This document shows positions 54,168 through 63,007 of a stretch of DNA of 64,000 nucleotides, in pieces. The position numbers were made by a program, and so were the translations under genes. The stretch comes from Mycobacterium paraffinicum. GTDB lineage: Bacteria; Actinomycetota; Actinomycetes; Mycobacteriales; Mycobacteriaceae. Where the stretch lies: contig NZ_MPNT01000005.1 in NCBI RefSeq assembly GCF_001907675.1, positions 1-64,000 of the forward strand, read 5' to 3'. Positions within the stretch are counted from its first letter, which is position 1. Every line of letters begins with the position of its first letter. The notes beneath the pieces were generated by a model. That model worked only from the letters and a program-made list of their open reading frames with translations, was not told where the DNA came from and made no database searches.

Positions 54168-56975
54168 GTGGCTCCGTTGGTCGTCGATCCCGAGGCGATG
54201 TTCGCTGCGGGCAGCGCGGTGGATGCTGTCGGCGAGGGGCTGGCCGCCAATCTGACGATATTGACGGCTGGCTTTTCGGCGCACACCGGTGTTGACCGGG
54301 CCGGCGAGGTGTTCGGCTTGGCGTATCAAGAGAAGGCCGAGTCGGTGCTCAAGGCGGCCGCTGCCGCCGTCAACGCTTGCCGCAAAAGCGGCGCCGTCAT
54401 CCAGCAAGGCGCCTCGAACTACTCCCACGTCGACGCGGCTTCGACGCTGGGCGGCGGAAGCGGAGCTTTAGAACCACCATCCCCGCCGGCCGAGCTTGCC
54501 GCACCCAGGCCGCCTGGGACGTGGGGGCCGGGCCAGCCGCCCCCACCGCTGTGGTCGCTCGTCCAATCGTTCGTCCTCGAGGCGTGGCCCGACGGCGATG
54601 TGGCGGGTCTGCGTGCGGCCGCATCTCGTTGGCGTGCCTTCGGTACGGCGGCCAGAGGTGTCAACGGAACTCTCGCTGCATCGAAGACGCTCTTCGACGG
54701 TCAACACGTCCCTGAAGGCGACCATATCGACAGGGCCTTGACTGAAATTGGCCATAGCACAGCGGCTATCGGTCAGCTGTGTGACGCGCTGGCCCGTACC
54801 ATCGACACGTTTGCCAACAGGGTCGACCACGCGCAACGTGCGATACGGGATCTGCTGCATCGCATCGAGTCGCTGGGCGACCTCGGTCACGACGTCATGC
54901 TCATCATCCACGGTGACGCTTGGGATGAGATCAAGCAGATCGTCAAGGACATCAACGCGGTGCTGCAGCATCTCGGGCAGGAAGCCAGGGCCTGCGAGGA
55001 CGCGATCAAGTTCGTCGTGCAAGCGGCCGATCGCGAGGTCGTCACATGCGAAAAGTACGCGCGCCGTGGCCTCGTCAAATTTCTCGGTGAGGACGTCGGT
55101 AACGCGGTCGCCACCGTAGCCGACACCTGGATCAACGCCCATGAGGGTGTCCTCAAAGGTGCCGCCGGCATCGGGCTGGGTCTCGTCGACCTGAGCCCGC
55201 ACTGGATCGCCGCCGATCCACACGGAGCGGCCGCCACCTGGACCGGCTTGGTGAAAAACAGCTGGAAAGAAAGTCTCATCAATGCCGCGGTCAATCCCAA
55301 AGAATTCTCGGAAGCGCGCCTGCAGGAGCTGAAAGGCCTTGTACACGCCGAGGATTGGAGTACGGCTCGGCCCGGATTGGGCGCCGGTGAAGTAGCGTTC
55401 GACGGTGCCACGCTGATCGCCCCGGGCCTCGGAGAGGCGGGTGCGGCGGCCGATGGCGTGGGAGCCGCTGCGCGCGGCGCTGAGGAGGAGGCGGAAGCCG
55501 CGCGTGGGGCTGCTGGACGTGCCGGTGGGGAAGGCGCGGCGGGAGCGCGCGGCGCGCTGACCGACATCACCAAGGCCGGCGGCGATGTGACCAAGAACCT
55601 CGAAGGGGCTACGGCTGATCTGCCGGAAATCAAAGCACCTGGCGCTCCCGTGGGTTTGCCAGCCGGCAAGTCGCTCGAGGCGCCCGTCGAGGCGACACCA
55701 CACCCGGCCGAGGGTGTGCCGGGTGCGGCGCACGGCCCGACTGATCCGCCAGGGTCAACGCCCCCCGAGGCTTCGTCACCCGCGGCTGGGGGTGGTCCGC
55801 ACGACGCGGTTTCGGAGCCCGCGGCACCAGCGCCCGCGAGTGGTGGTGGTCCTCACGAGCGGCTGTCGCCTGCCGAGGCGCGGATGGAGGGTCAACCTGA
55901 GCCCTCGCCCGAAGCAAGTCCGCGCGAAGCAGCTTCCATGCCGGGAACCGGTACGCACGACCCCACATCGCTGCCCGCGGAAGGTCCTCAAGAACCAGCA
56001 GCGAAAGCTGCTGCGGCCCCGCACGAGACCCCTTCGGTGCAAGCGGAACGGCCGCATGAACCGATGGCAGTCCACCACGGCCGTGCGACTCTTACCTCTG
56101 TGCCCGCGACTATGGCTGAGCGGGTGCCGTCTTCCATCCCACAGTTGGCCGACCATTCGCCCGGTCACGCACCAGCACAGCCTGGCGCATCACCTGTCGA
56201 ACCAGCGCCAGTTGTTCCGAACTCAGCGCAACCCACTTCGGTGGCGAAGTCGGCCTCACATTCGTCACCTCCCGGCGGTGGCCCGGGCGAAACACCGGCG
56301 CCAGGTCGCAGTCCGCATGTGTCCGGTGACGGGGGGCCTAGCAGCGGTCAGCCAAAACCACCGTTCGATGGTTTGTCAAAGCCTGGCGAGACCGTCCCGC
56401 TTGGCTACACCCCAGCAAAACTGCCGCCCCACGACGGTGGGCCTCCTGCACCCGGCGCCAAGGGTGGCCAGCACGACGGTCCGGTTGAAGGCGGCCATGA
56501 TGGAGGCCTGCCAGGCCCGCTGAACGCAGATGATCTCTCCGCATTTGCTGACTACACTGGTATGGGCCACAGAGGCCTAAACGAGGCGTTAAGGAGCGGA
56601 GCTTTGGACGCGTCTCAAGTCGCTCGAGTTGAAGCACTTATGAATGCGTTGAAAAAACTCCCTCCGTATGAAGGACCAGTGGTCCGTGGCACAAATCTCC
56701 CGCCCGAGGTACTTGCTCAGTATCGGCCAGGCGAATACATCGTGGAAAAAGCGTTTCTAAGTACTACAAGAAATCCAGTGGTGGCGCAGTCGTCCGCGTT
56801 CGCCGGGAACGTCGAGTTCAGGATTGTGTCGCTTAGCGGCCGTGACGTGTCCGCTGTTTCGATGTTTCCGGGGGAGCAGGAGATTTTATTTCCGGCGCAT
56901 ACAAGGTTTTTGGTATTAAGAAAAACAATCGACTCGCGAACCGGTCGGACAATTATCGACATGGTCGAAGATTAA
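54168..56975 (+). CDS. CpnT-like secreted toxin with C-terminal ADP-ribosyltransferase domain
   Basis: A 935-residue, GTG-started polymorphic toxin. Residues 1-420 resemble the N-terminal domain of M. tuberculosis CpnT (VVDPEAMFAAGSAVDAVGEGL; later WPDGDVAGLRAAASRWRAFGTA against WPNGDSTKLRAAAVAWRSAGTQ, from memory), with WXG100-like helices for type VII secretion. Residues 430-780 are a Pro/Ala/Gly/His-rich linker. In place of CpnT's NADase, residues about 787-935 form an arginine-type ADP-ribosyltransferase of the ADPrib_exo_Tox kind: Arg840 in GPVVRGTNLP, Ser865-Thr866-Thr867 in KAFLSTTRN, and Glu903-x-Glu905 in FPGEQEILFPAHTRF. This is the R-S-ExE triad with the biglutamate motif. The ART-coding DNA is clearly less GC-rich than the linker. 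Two small genes follow at once. Target and secretion route are inferred. Confidence 0.85.
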   Translation: MAPLVVDPEAMFAAGSAVDAVGEGLAANLTILTAGFSAHTGVDRAGEVFGLAYQEKAESVLKAAAAAVNACRKSGAVIQQGASNYSHVDAASTLGGGSGALEPPSPPAELAAPRPPGTWGPGQPPPPLWSLVQSFVLEAWPDGDVAGLRAAASRWRAFGTAARGVNGTLAASKTLFDGQHVPEGDHIDRALTEIGHSTAAIGQLCDALARTIDTFANRVDHAQRAIRDLLHRIESLGDLGHDVMLIIHGDAWDEIKQIVKDINAVLQHLGQEARACEDAIKFVVQAADREVVTCEKYARRGLVKFLGEDVGNAVATVADTWINAHEGVLKGAAGIGLGLVDLSPHWIAADPHGAAATWTGLVKNSWKESLINAAVNPKEFSEARLQELKGLVHAEDWSTARPGLGAGEVAFDGATLIAPGLGEAGAAADGVGAAARGAEEEAEAARGAAGRAGGEGAAGARGALTDITKAGGDVTKNLEGATADLPEIKAPGAPVGLPAGKSLEAPVEATPHPAEGVPGAAHGPTDPPGSTPPEASSPAAGGGPHDAVSEPAAPAPASGGGPHERLSPAEARMEGQPEPSPEASPREAASMPGTGTHDPTSLPAEGPQEPAAKAAAAPHETPSVQAERPHEPMAVHHGRATLTSVPATMAERVPSSIPQLADHSPGHAPAQPGASPVEPAPVVPNSAQPTSVAKSASHSSPPGGGPGETPAPGRSPHVSGDGGPSSGQPKPPFDGLSKPGETVPLGYTPAKLPPHDGGPPAPGAKGGQHDGPVEGGHDGGLPGPLNADDLSAFADYTGMGHRGLNEALRSGALDASQVARVEALMNALKKLPPYEGPVVRGTNLPPEVLAQYRPGEYIVEKAFLSTTRNPVVAQSSAFAGNVEFRIVSLSGRDVSAVSMFPGEQEILFPAHTRFLVLRKTIDSRTGRTIIDMVED

Positions 56976-57011
56976 ACTAATGAAATCGACCAACGCTCAA
57001 AGGAGGCGCAA

Positions 57012-57227
57012 TTGAGAGAGATCGCGGGAAAAATATTCTTAACGCGAGAAGAGGCGGGTACCCCACCGCCTTCGCCGGAAAAGCTTGCGCGTGCACGACA
57101 ACTACTCGATGAGTTTCAGGAGAAGGTAGATGCGGTAGCCGACGAGGATCGGCCTACGGAGATCTCGCCAAAATTTTGGGACGACATTTCGGGTACCGAG
57201 TACGACCCGCGAAGGAAAGATGGATAG
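57012..57227 (+). CDS. Small acidic protein A, candidate immunity/partner of the ART toxin
   Basis: A 71-residue protein from a TTG start, placed five bases after a perfect AAAGGAGG ribosome binding site, 36 bases after the toxin stop. It has no signal peptide or membrane segment, a helical middle (PEKLARARQLLDEFQEKVDA) and ends in SPKFWDDISGTEYDPRRKD plus Gly. It is about 70% identical by hand alignment to the protein at 57373. I do not recognise the family. Location directly behind a polymorphic toxin suggests an immunity or regulatory role, which is inference. Confidence 0.7.
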   Translation: MREIAGKIFLTREEAGTPPPSPEKLARARQLLDEFQEKVDAVADEDRPTEISPKFWDDISGTEYDPRRKDG

Positions 57228-57318
57228 GCGCCAACTCAAGTACGTGGCAGCCGAGCACGACGAACTTCTTCTGCGGAAGCCGGGCGCTGCTGCGGAACAT
57301 CGGTATAGGCGCAATTAA
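57220..57318 (+). other. Possible 32-residue ORF or gene remnant between the two small paralogues
   Basis: An ATG at 57220 overlaps the end of gene A, follows GAAGGAAAG and reads MDRRQLKYVAAEHDELLLRK to a TAA at 57318. The matching spot after gene B has ATA instead of ATG, then about 17 similar bases before the sequence diverges into the next gene. It may be the start of a once longer third gene in the duplicated unit. Whether it is translated is unclear. Confidence 0.3.
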
Positions 57319-57372
57319 TCGAAAGCACCTTGGCAAGCGAGAGCACGAATCCAGTACGCGATTCGAGGGATC

Positions 57373-57594
57373 ATGACGAAGAGGAAAATCGCGGGAAAGA
57401 CCTTCTCCACGCCGGAAGAGGCGGGCGTGACTCCGCCTACAGAAGAGGAGTTGGCAGAGGCGCGCAGGAGTTTCGATGAATTTGAGCAGAAAATAAGCGC
57501 TGTAGCTCCGGAAGACAGGCCGACCGACGTCTCGCCAAAATTCTGGGACGACATATCCGGTACCGAGTACGATCCGCGGAGGAAAGATAGCTAA
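57373..57594 (+). CDS. Small acidic protein B, paralogue of protein A
   Basis: A 73-residue protein from an ATG preceded by GAGGGA. By hand it aligns without gaps to protein A over 68 residues with 48 identities. The last 19 shared residues (SPKFWDDISGTEYDPRRKD) are identical; the differences lie in the N-terminal and helical part (TEEELAEARRSFDEFEQKIS). The pattern looks like a tandem duplication with divergence of one face. Function unknown; a second immunity gene against a related toxin is one possibility. Confidence 0.7.
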   Translation: MTKRKIAGKTFSTPEEAGVTPPTEEELAEARRSFDEFEQKISAVAPEDRPTDVSPKFWDDISGTEYDPRRKDS

Positions 57595-57608
57595 GCGACG
57601 AACAGCCG

Positions 57609-58022
57609 CTACTGCTCGCCCCGGTCCAGCAGATCCGACGACCCCAGCACCCGCTCCACGTGCACCTCGATGACGACCCGCCGCGGGTTAGGCCGCGGGG
57701 TGCGATAGCGCTGCGCGTACCGCAGTTCGGCATCACGCACGGCATCGACATCGCTGTTGACCTTGGACCGGCCCTCCAGCGACAGCCACCGCGCGCCGTC
57801 CACCTGGCTGAGCACCGCAACCCCGCCGCGGTCGGCGTTCACCGCCTTCTGCGATCCGCCGGTGGTGATGACCCGCGCGATGTGCGTCTTCGGATCGAAG
57901 GTGAACCCCACGGCCACCACATGCGGCGAATTGTCGGCTCGCAGCGTGGTCAGCATCGCCAGATGCCGTTCGGACAGAAACGCCAACGCATCGTCGGTGA
58001 GCCGGGTAGTGGTATTCGCCAT
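57609..58022 (-). CDS. F420-dependent biliverdin reductase-like flavin/deazaflavin oxidoreductase (Rv2074-like)
   Basis: A 137-residue split beta-barrel protein of the PNPOx-like superfamily, the same length as Rv2074, which binds F420 and reduces biliverdin. Diagnostic parts are [63 protein letters not shown] and [22 protein letters not shown]. The ATG at 58022 lies eight bases after TAGCGT on the minus strand. It is divergent from the SDR gene and convergent with the small paralogue B. Confidence 0.92.
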   Translation of the reverse strand: MANTTTRLTDDALAFLSERHLAMLTTLRADNSPHVVAVGFTFDPKTHIARVITTGGSQKAVNADRGGVAVLSQVDGARWLSLEGRSKVNSDVDAVRDAELRYAQRYRTPRPNPRRVVIEVHVERVLGSSDLLDRGEQ

Positions 58023-58044
58023 CACCGCCCACGCTAGCGCAGGA

Positions 58045-58050
58045 CATAAT
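58045..58050 (+). promoter_or_regulatory. Candidate -10 box of the SDR gene at 58058 (leaderless)
   Basis: CATAAT is followed by seven bases and the GTG at 58058, without a ribosome binding site. Confidence 0.4.
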
Positions 58051-58057
58051 CGCAGCC

Positions 58058-58807
58058 GTGGACGACACGGGCGCGGGACCAGTACTAGTCCTGGGCGGGC
58101 GCAGCGAGATCGGCATCGAGCTGGCCCGCCTCCTGGCGCCCGGAGCGCCGGTGGTGCTGGCCGCGCGCAAGGCCGACCAACTCGACGAGCAGGTCGCCAC
58201 GCTCGAAGCCGCCGGGGCCAAAGCGGTGCACACCACGGAGTTCGACGCCGACGACCTGGCCTCCCACGGCCCACTGGTCGCGGGGGTCGTCGCCGATCAC
58301 GGACCGATCGCCACCGCGGTGCTGGCCTTCGGAATCCTCGGCGACCAGGCCCGCGCCGAGGCCGACGCCGCCCACGCGGTCGCCGTCGTGCACACCGACT
58401 ACGTCGCCCAGGTCAGCATGCTCACCCACCTGGCGGCCGCGATGCGGGAAGCCGGCAGCGGCCAACTGGTGGTCTTCTCCTCGATCGCCGGCGCGCGCGT
58501 GCGTCGGGCGAACTACGTCTACGGCTCGGCCAAGGCCGGCCTGGACGGCTTCGCGAGCGGGCTGGCCGACGCATTGCACGGCACCGGCGTGCAAGTGCTG
58601 ATCGCCCGGCCGGGTTTCGTGATCGGACGTATGACGCACGGCATGGAACCCGCGCCGCTATCCAGCACGCCCGCCCAGGTGGCCAAAGCGACCGTGCGTG
58701 CGCTGGCCAAAGGCCGGCGCACCGTGTGGATCCCGTGGGCGCTGGGGCCCGCCGCCGCCGTGATGCGGCTGGTGCCGCAGCCCTTATGGCGCAGGATGCC
58801 GCGATGA
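58058..58807 (+). CDS. Short-chain dehydrogenase/reductase (Rv2073c-like)
   Basis: A 249-residue SDR. The cofactor loop [17 protein letters not shown] is a variant of TGxxxGIG. The catalytic Ser is in [16 protein letters not shown] and the Tyr-Lys pair in [16 protein letters not shown]. The C-terminus [10 protein letters not shown] resembles DprE2-like decaprenyl-ribose reductases, but the substrate cannot be assigned. It lies 46 bases upstream of cobL on the same strand, as in M. tuberculosis, though a role in cobalamin synthesis is not implied. Confidence 0.9.
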   Translation: MDDTGAGPVLVLGGRSEIGIELARLLAPGAPVVLAARKADQLDEQVATLEAAGAKAVHTTEFDADDLASHGPLVAGVVADHGPIATAVLAFGILGDQARAEADAAHAVAVVHTDYVAQVSMLTHLAAAMREAGSGQLVVFSSIAGARVRRANYVYGSAKAGLDGFASGLADALHGTGVQVLIARPGFVIGRMTHGMEPAPLSSTPAQVAKATVRALAKGRRTVWIPWALGPAAAVMRLVPQPLWRRMPR

Positions 58808-58853
58808 TCCACGCCGTTGACGAGGCAAACCGCAGCGATGAGGAACGGCGCTC

Positions 58854-60026
58854 ATGATCATCGTCGTGGGCATCGGCGCCGACGGCATGGCTGGGCTGGC
58901 TCAATCAGCTCGCGATGAATTACAAAGGGCGACAACAATCTACGGCTCCAAGCGGCAACTCGACCTGCTCGACAAGACCGTGCCCGCACCCCGCCGACAA
59001 TGGCCCTCCCCGATGTTGCCCGCGCTGGAGACGTTGCTCGACGACCACACCGGGGACGTGCACGTGGTGGCCAGCGGCGACCCGCTCCTGCACGGCATCG
59101 GGGGCACGTTGATCCGGCTCTACGGCCCCGGCCAAGTCCGGGTGCTGCCGCATGTGTCTTCGGTGACGCTGGCGTGCGCGCGAATGGGCTGGAACGCCCA
59201 CGACACGGAGGTGATCAGCCTCGTCACCGCGCCACCGCACATCGCGGTACGCCGCGGCGGCCAAGCCATCGTGCTGTCGAAAAACTCCGCCACACCGAAG
59301 GAAGTCGCCGCACTCCTCGACGCGCATGGCCGCGGCGACTCCGAGTACACCGTCCTGGAAAACCTCGGCGGTCCAACCGAACACCGCCGCGACGGCACCG
59401 CACACCACTGGGCTAACGGCGCGGCGACGGATGTCGACGACCTCAACGTCATCGCTATCCGGTACCTGCCCGACGAGCGCCTCTCGCCGCTGCCCGACGA
59501 CGCGTTCGTCCACGACGGGCAGATCACCAAGCACGGAATCCGCGCGGTGACGCTCGCGGCGCTGGCCCCGTGCCCGGGCGAACGCCTCTGGGACGTCGGC
59601 GCCGGCTCCGGCGCCATCAGCGTCGAATGGTGTCTAAACGGAAGGGGTTGCACCGCGGTCGCGTTCGAACGTGACGAACGACGCCGCCACAACACCGGGT
59701 TCAACGCCGCGGCCTTCGGCGTGCCCGTCGACGTGCGCGGCGAGGCCCCCGACGCGTTCGGTGGGCTCGCGCCGCCGTCGGCGATCTTCATCGGCGGCGG
59801 CCTCACCCAAGCCGGCCTGCTGGACGCCTGCCTAGACGCCCTGCCGGCCGGCGGTCGCCTCGTCGTCAACGCGGTCACCGCGGAATCCGAAGCCGTTTTG
59901 GCGCAGTCACATTCGCGCCTGGGAGGCCAACTGCGGCGGTTCCAGCATTATCACGGCGAGCCGCTCGGCGGCTTCACCGGATGGCGGCCGCAGTTGCCGG
60001 TCACCCAGTGGGCGATGACGAAATGA
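58854..60026 (+). CDS. cobL: Precorrin-6Y C5,15-methyltransferase (decarboxylating) CobL
   Basis: CobL methylates C5 and C15 of precorrin-6Y and decarboxylates the acetate side chain, giving precorrin-8. The 390-residue fusion has an N-terminal CbiE-like domain (VVGIGADGMAGLAQSARDEL, VVASGDPLLHGIGGTL; about 1-195) and a C-terminal CbiT-like methyltransferase (GITKHGIR-type entry, LWDVGAGSGAISVEW AdoMet loop near 245-259, IFIGGGL). GAGGA precedes the ATG. Overlap with cobM shows an operon. Confidence 0.96.
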   Translation: MIIVVGIGADGMAGLAQSARDELQRATTIYGSKRQLDLLDKTVPAPRRQWPSPMLPALETLLDDHTGDVHVVASGDPLLHGIGGTLIRLYGPGQVRVLPHVSSVTLACARMGWNAHDTEVISLVTAPPHIAVRRGGQAIVLSKNSATPKEVAALLDAHGRGDSEYTVLENLGGPTEHRRDGTAHHWANGAATDVDDLNVIAIRYLPDERLSPLPDDAFVHDGQITKHGIRAVTLAALAPCPGERLWDVGAGSGAISVEWCLNGRGCTAVAFERDERRRHNTGFNAAAFGVPVDVRGEAPDAFGGLAPPSAIFIGGGLTQAGLLDACLDALPAGGRLVVNAVTAESEAVLAQSHSRLGGQLRRFQHYHGEPLGGFTGWRPQLPVTQWAMTK

Positions 60027-60778
60027 CGATCTATTTCATCGGCGCGGGCCCGGGCGCCGCCGACCTGATCACCGTCCGCGGCCGGCGGCTGCTCGAGGCC
60101 TGTCCGGTATGCCTGTACGCCGGGTCAATCATGCCCGACGACCTGTTGGCACTATGCCCCCCCGGCGCCAAAGTCGTTGACACCGGACCGCTGACGCTGG
60201 AGCAGATCATCACCGAACTGGCCGACGCCCACGCGTCCGGCCACGACGTGGCGCGTCTGCATTCGGGTGACCCGTCCCTCTACAGCGCGCTGGCCGAACA
60301 ATGTCGCCGGCTCGACGCGCTCGGCATCGACTACGAGATCGTGCCCGGGGTACCGGCTTTCGCAGCGGCGGCGGCCGCGCTCAAGCGTGAGCTCACCGTC
60401 CCCGGCGTCGCGCAGACGGTGACGTTGAGCCGAGTCGCCACCCTGTCGACCGCTATGCCACCCGGTGAAGAGCTGGCCGGCCTCGCACGATCCGGCGCGA
60501 CGCTGGTCTTGCACTTGGCGGCTGCCCAGATCGACGCCATCGTCCCGCAACTCCTCGACGGCGGCTACCGATCCGAAACACCCGCCGCCGTCGTGGCTTT
60601 CGCGAGCTGGCCGCAAGAGGTGGTGCTGCGGGGCACGCTCGGCGACCTCGCCGACCAGATGCACCGGGCCGGCATCACCAAGACCGCGGTGATCATCGTC
60701 GGCGACGCGCTGGCCGCCGAGGGGTTCGCCGACAGCTACCTTTATTCGTCCGGACGGACGCGGGGGAGCAGGCACTGA
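60023..60778 (+). CDS. cobM: Precorrin-4 C11-methyltransferase CobM
   Basis: CobM methylates C11 of precorrin-4 in aerobic cobalamin synthesis. The 251-residue protein shows the tetrapyrrole methylase signatures: YFIGAGPGAADLITVRGRRLL, the YAGSIM segment, ARLHSGDPSLYSALAEQ and EIVPGVPAFAAAAAAL. Start ATG overlaps the cobL stop; the stop overlaps the cobK start by one base. Length equals the M. tuberculosis protein. Confidence 0.97.
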   Translation: MTIYFIGAGPGAADLITVRGRRLLEACPVCLYAGSIMPDDLLALCPPGAKVVDTGPLTLEQIITELADAHASGHDVARLHSGDPSLYSALAEQCRRLDALGIDYEIVPGVPAFAAAAAALKRELTVPGVAQTVTLSRVATLSTAMPPGEELAGLARSGATLVLHLAAAQIDAIVPQLLDGGYRSETPAAVVAFASWPQEVVLRGTLGDLADQMHRAGITKTAVIIVGDALAAEGFADSYLYSSGRTRGSRH

Positions 60779-61503
60779 TGCGAGTGCTGCTGCTCGGCGG
60801 GACGGCCGAAGGTCGCGCACTGGCGAAGGCGCTACACCCGGACGTCGACGTCGTCAGCTCCCTCGCGGGGCGGGTGCCCGATCCCGCGCTACCGGTCGGT
60901 CCGGTCCGCGTTGGCGGCTTCGGCGGCGTCGACGGGCTTCGACGCTGGCTGCTCGAGGAACGCATCGACGCGGTGATCGATGCGACGCATCCCTTCGCGG
61001 CGACCATGACGGCGCACGCCGCCGAGGTTTGCGCCGAGCTGCGGATGCCGCACCTCGTGCTGGCCCGTCCGGCGTGGGACCCCGCCGATGCGATCGTCGT
61101 GGAATCCGACTCGCAGGCGGCGGAAGCTGTTGATCGACAGGGGTTTTCGCGGGTGTTTCTCACCACCGGCCGTTCGGGGACCAGGGCCTTCACGGACAGC
61201 GATGCGTGGTTTCTGATCCGGGCGGTCACCGAACCCGATTCCGCCTCGTTGCCGCGGCGCCACCGGCTGGTGCTGTCCCGCGGGCCTTACAGTTATGACG
61301 GCGAGGCCGCGCTGATGCGGGAACACCGCATCGACGCCCTGGTGACCAAGAACAGCGGTGGGCAGATGACGCGGGCGAAGCTGGATGCGGCTGTGGCCCT
61401 GGGCATTCCGGTGGTGATGGTCGCGCGGCCGCCGCTACCGCCGGGGGTGACGGCGGTAGGCAGCCTCGAAGAGGCCGTCGAATGGGTGACGCGGCTGAAT
61501 TAG
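60778..61503 (+). CDS. cobK: Precorrin-6A reductase CobK
   Basis: CobK reduces precorrin-6A to precorrin-6Y with NADPH. The 241-residue product has the family start [19 protein letters not shown], the middle [20 protein letters not shown] and the C-terminal [32 protein letters not shown]. The last gene of the cobL-cobM-cobK operon. Its stop codon overlaps that of the convergent sigC. Confidence 0.97.
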   Translation: MRVLLLGGTAEGRALAKALHPDVDVVSSLAGRVPDPALPVGPVRVGGFGGVDGLRRWLLEERIDAVIDATHPFAATMTAHAAEVCAELRMPHLVLARPAWDPADAIVVESDSQAAEAVDRQGFSRVFLTTGRSGTRAFTDSDAWFLIRAVTEPDSASLPRRHRLVLSRGPYSYDGEAALMREHRIDALVTKNSGGQMTRAKLDAAVALGIPVVMVARPPLPPGVTAVGSLEEAVEWVTRLN

Positions 61504-62057
61504 CCCGTCAGGTCGTCGCGTTCGACGTCTGCGGCCAGCAGCGCGTCACGGGCGCGCGCGACGCGCGACCGGATGGTGCCGACCGGGCAGCCGCACACCG
61601 CCGCGGCGTCGGCGTAGGGCAGGCCCAACAGTTGGGTGAGCAACAGGGCTTCGCGCTGCTCGGTGGTGAGGCCCGCGATCATCGTCGTGACCTCGACCAG
61701 GTCTTCGAACCCCCGGGCGTGGCGATCGCCGCGCATCACGTGTTCCGGGTCGGCGCCCAGGGCGGCGCGCGGTCGCGACTGGACGTGGCGGATGTGGTCG
61801 GCCACCACGCGGCGCGCGATGGAAAGCAGCCACGTCCGGGCACTTGAGCGCCCGGAGAATCGTCCGATGGCGCCGATCGCGCGCAGGAACGTCTCCTGCG
61901 TCAGGTCGTCGGCGCTGCCCGCGTCCGACAGATACGTGACGAACCGCCACACGTCCTGCTGGGTGGCCTTGATGAATGCCTCGAGCGCCCGGTCGTTCCC
62001 ACGCGCGGCGGCCAATGCGAGCTCGGTAACGGCCTCGTCATCGCTGGACGCGATCAT
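61500..62057 (-). CDS. sigC: ECF RNA polymerase sigma factor SigC
   Basis: A 185-residue ECF sigma factor, exactly the length of M. tuberculosis SigC. Region 2 includes [34 protein letters not shown], region 4 [45 protein letters not shown]. The ATG at 62057 has a strong AAAGGTGG ribosome binding site at 62064-62071, six bases upstream. The frame is open without a stop into the upstream zinc-finger membrane protein, so SigC may be made both free and as the end of a fusion. Confidence 0.95.
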   Translation of the reverse strand: MIASSDDEAVTELALAAARGNDRALEAFIKATQQDVWRFVTYLSDAGSADDLTQETFLRAIGAIGRFSGRSSARTWLLSIARRVVADHIRHVQSRPRAALGADPEHVMRGDRHARGFEDLVEVTTMIAGLTTEQREALLLTQLLGLPYADAAAVCGCPVGTIRSRVARARDALLAADVERDDLTG

Positions 62058-62873
62058 GGCGAACCACCTTTGTTTCGCGGGCTCCGTGAGTCTACGACGG
62101 CCTGTCGTAGCGGTTGCGGCGGGGTCAACGGCGGACCTGTTGATGGGCCACAGGTGAGTGCGGCGCCGCGCGGCGGGGTTCTCGGCCGGCCACGCCACGT
62201 CGTCCGCGACAACGGCGGCGCCCATCCGGTCCGACCTCACTCGTTCCCGCGCCACCAACAACGCGAACGCAAGGCCCAACAGCAGCGGCATGTGGCTGGC
62301 GATACGTGTCGCCGTGACCTCGCCGGCGAACGCGTCGACGATCACGTAACCAAGCAGCGCGACCGAATAGACGCCCGTAATCGCAGCCACGCCAATGGCG
62401 GTGACCGGCCAGACGCCTGCGGCGACCATCGCCAGCCCCAATGCCAGCAGCCAGGCGGTGGACTCGTGCATCAGATGCTCCCCGGACATCGCGCCGTGCA
62501 TGTGGCTCGACACCATGCCGAAATCGATACCGCTGATCTGCGCGGCGGCGATCGCCACCTGGAACAGCCCGACCGCCATCAGGCCCCACCGCCGGTAATG
62601 CGAACGCAGCCAACGCATCCTGCGCTGGTGCCCGGAGGACTCTTCGCCGAGATTCGCCATGATTCGCGAGACCAGGTCGGGCCCGTCGACCGGCTCGACC
62701 GAGGCGAGCCGACGGGTCTGCGCCGCGGCGCCGATGAGCCAGGAGCGGCAACGCCGGCACGATTCGAGATGGGCATCCACCTGCTGCGCGAGCGCCTGGG
62801 GACGCTCGCCGTCCAGTCGAGCCGAAAGCGCCTCACGCGCCGCGTCACACCGCATCCCTGCATCGTTGCGCAT
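61500..62873 (-). CDS. Zinc-finger anti-sigma-like membrane protein in frame with SigC
   Basis: One uninterrupted frame of 457 residues from the ATG at 62873 (GGAG upstream; an ATG at 62855 is the alternative). Residues 1-45 are a ZAS-type zinc finger with Cys9 and HLESCRRC (His35, Cys39, Cys42). Residues 95-220 hold four to five membrane segments ([62 protein letters not shown]). Between the first two is a His/Met cluster, [16 protein letters not shown] (122-137), that could bind copper. After a linker, SigC starts at residue 273. It could be a real fusion with internal initiation of sigC, or two genes whose separating stop was lost. The anti-sigma role is inferred from ZAS family and position. 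Confidence 0.65.
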   Translation of the reverse strand: MRNDAGMRCDAAREALSARLDGERPQALAQQVDAHLESCRRCRSWLIGAAAQTRRLASVEPVDGPDLVSRIMANLGEESSGHQRRMRWLRSHYRRWGLMAVGLFQVAIAAAQISGIDFGMVSSHMHGAMSGEHLMHESTAWLLALGLAMVAAGVWPVTAIGVAAITGVYSVALLGYVIVDAFAGEVTATRIASHMPLLLGLAFALLVARERVRSDRMGAAVVADDVAWPAENPAARRRTHLWPINRSAVDPAATATTGRRRLTEPAKQRWFAMIASSDDEAVTELALAAARGNDRALEAFIKATQQDVWRFVTYLSDAGSADDLTQETFLRAIGAIGRFSGRSSARTWLLSIARRVVADHIRHVQSRPRAALGADPEHVMRGDRHARGFEDLVEVTTMIAGLTTEQREALLLTQLLGLPYADAAAVCGCPVGTIRSRVARARDALLAADVERDDLTG

Positions 62874-63007
62874 GCCCGCTCCGGGCGCAAAGAGCACTCG
62901 AATTCGAACGGCGGGAACTAATCCGTCCGGCGAACCGACCACTGGACGTCAACAGCCCCCACATTCACCGAAGAGGTGTTCGTGTTTCTGCCCGAAAACC
63001 CCCGACG

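Noticed and set aside
58808..58853. A cobalamin riboswitch before cobL.
   Set aside because: Only 46 bases separate the SDR and cobL, too short, and no B12 box is seen within the upstream gene end.
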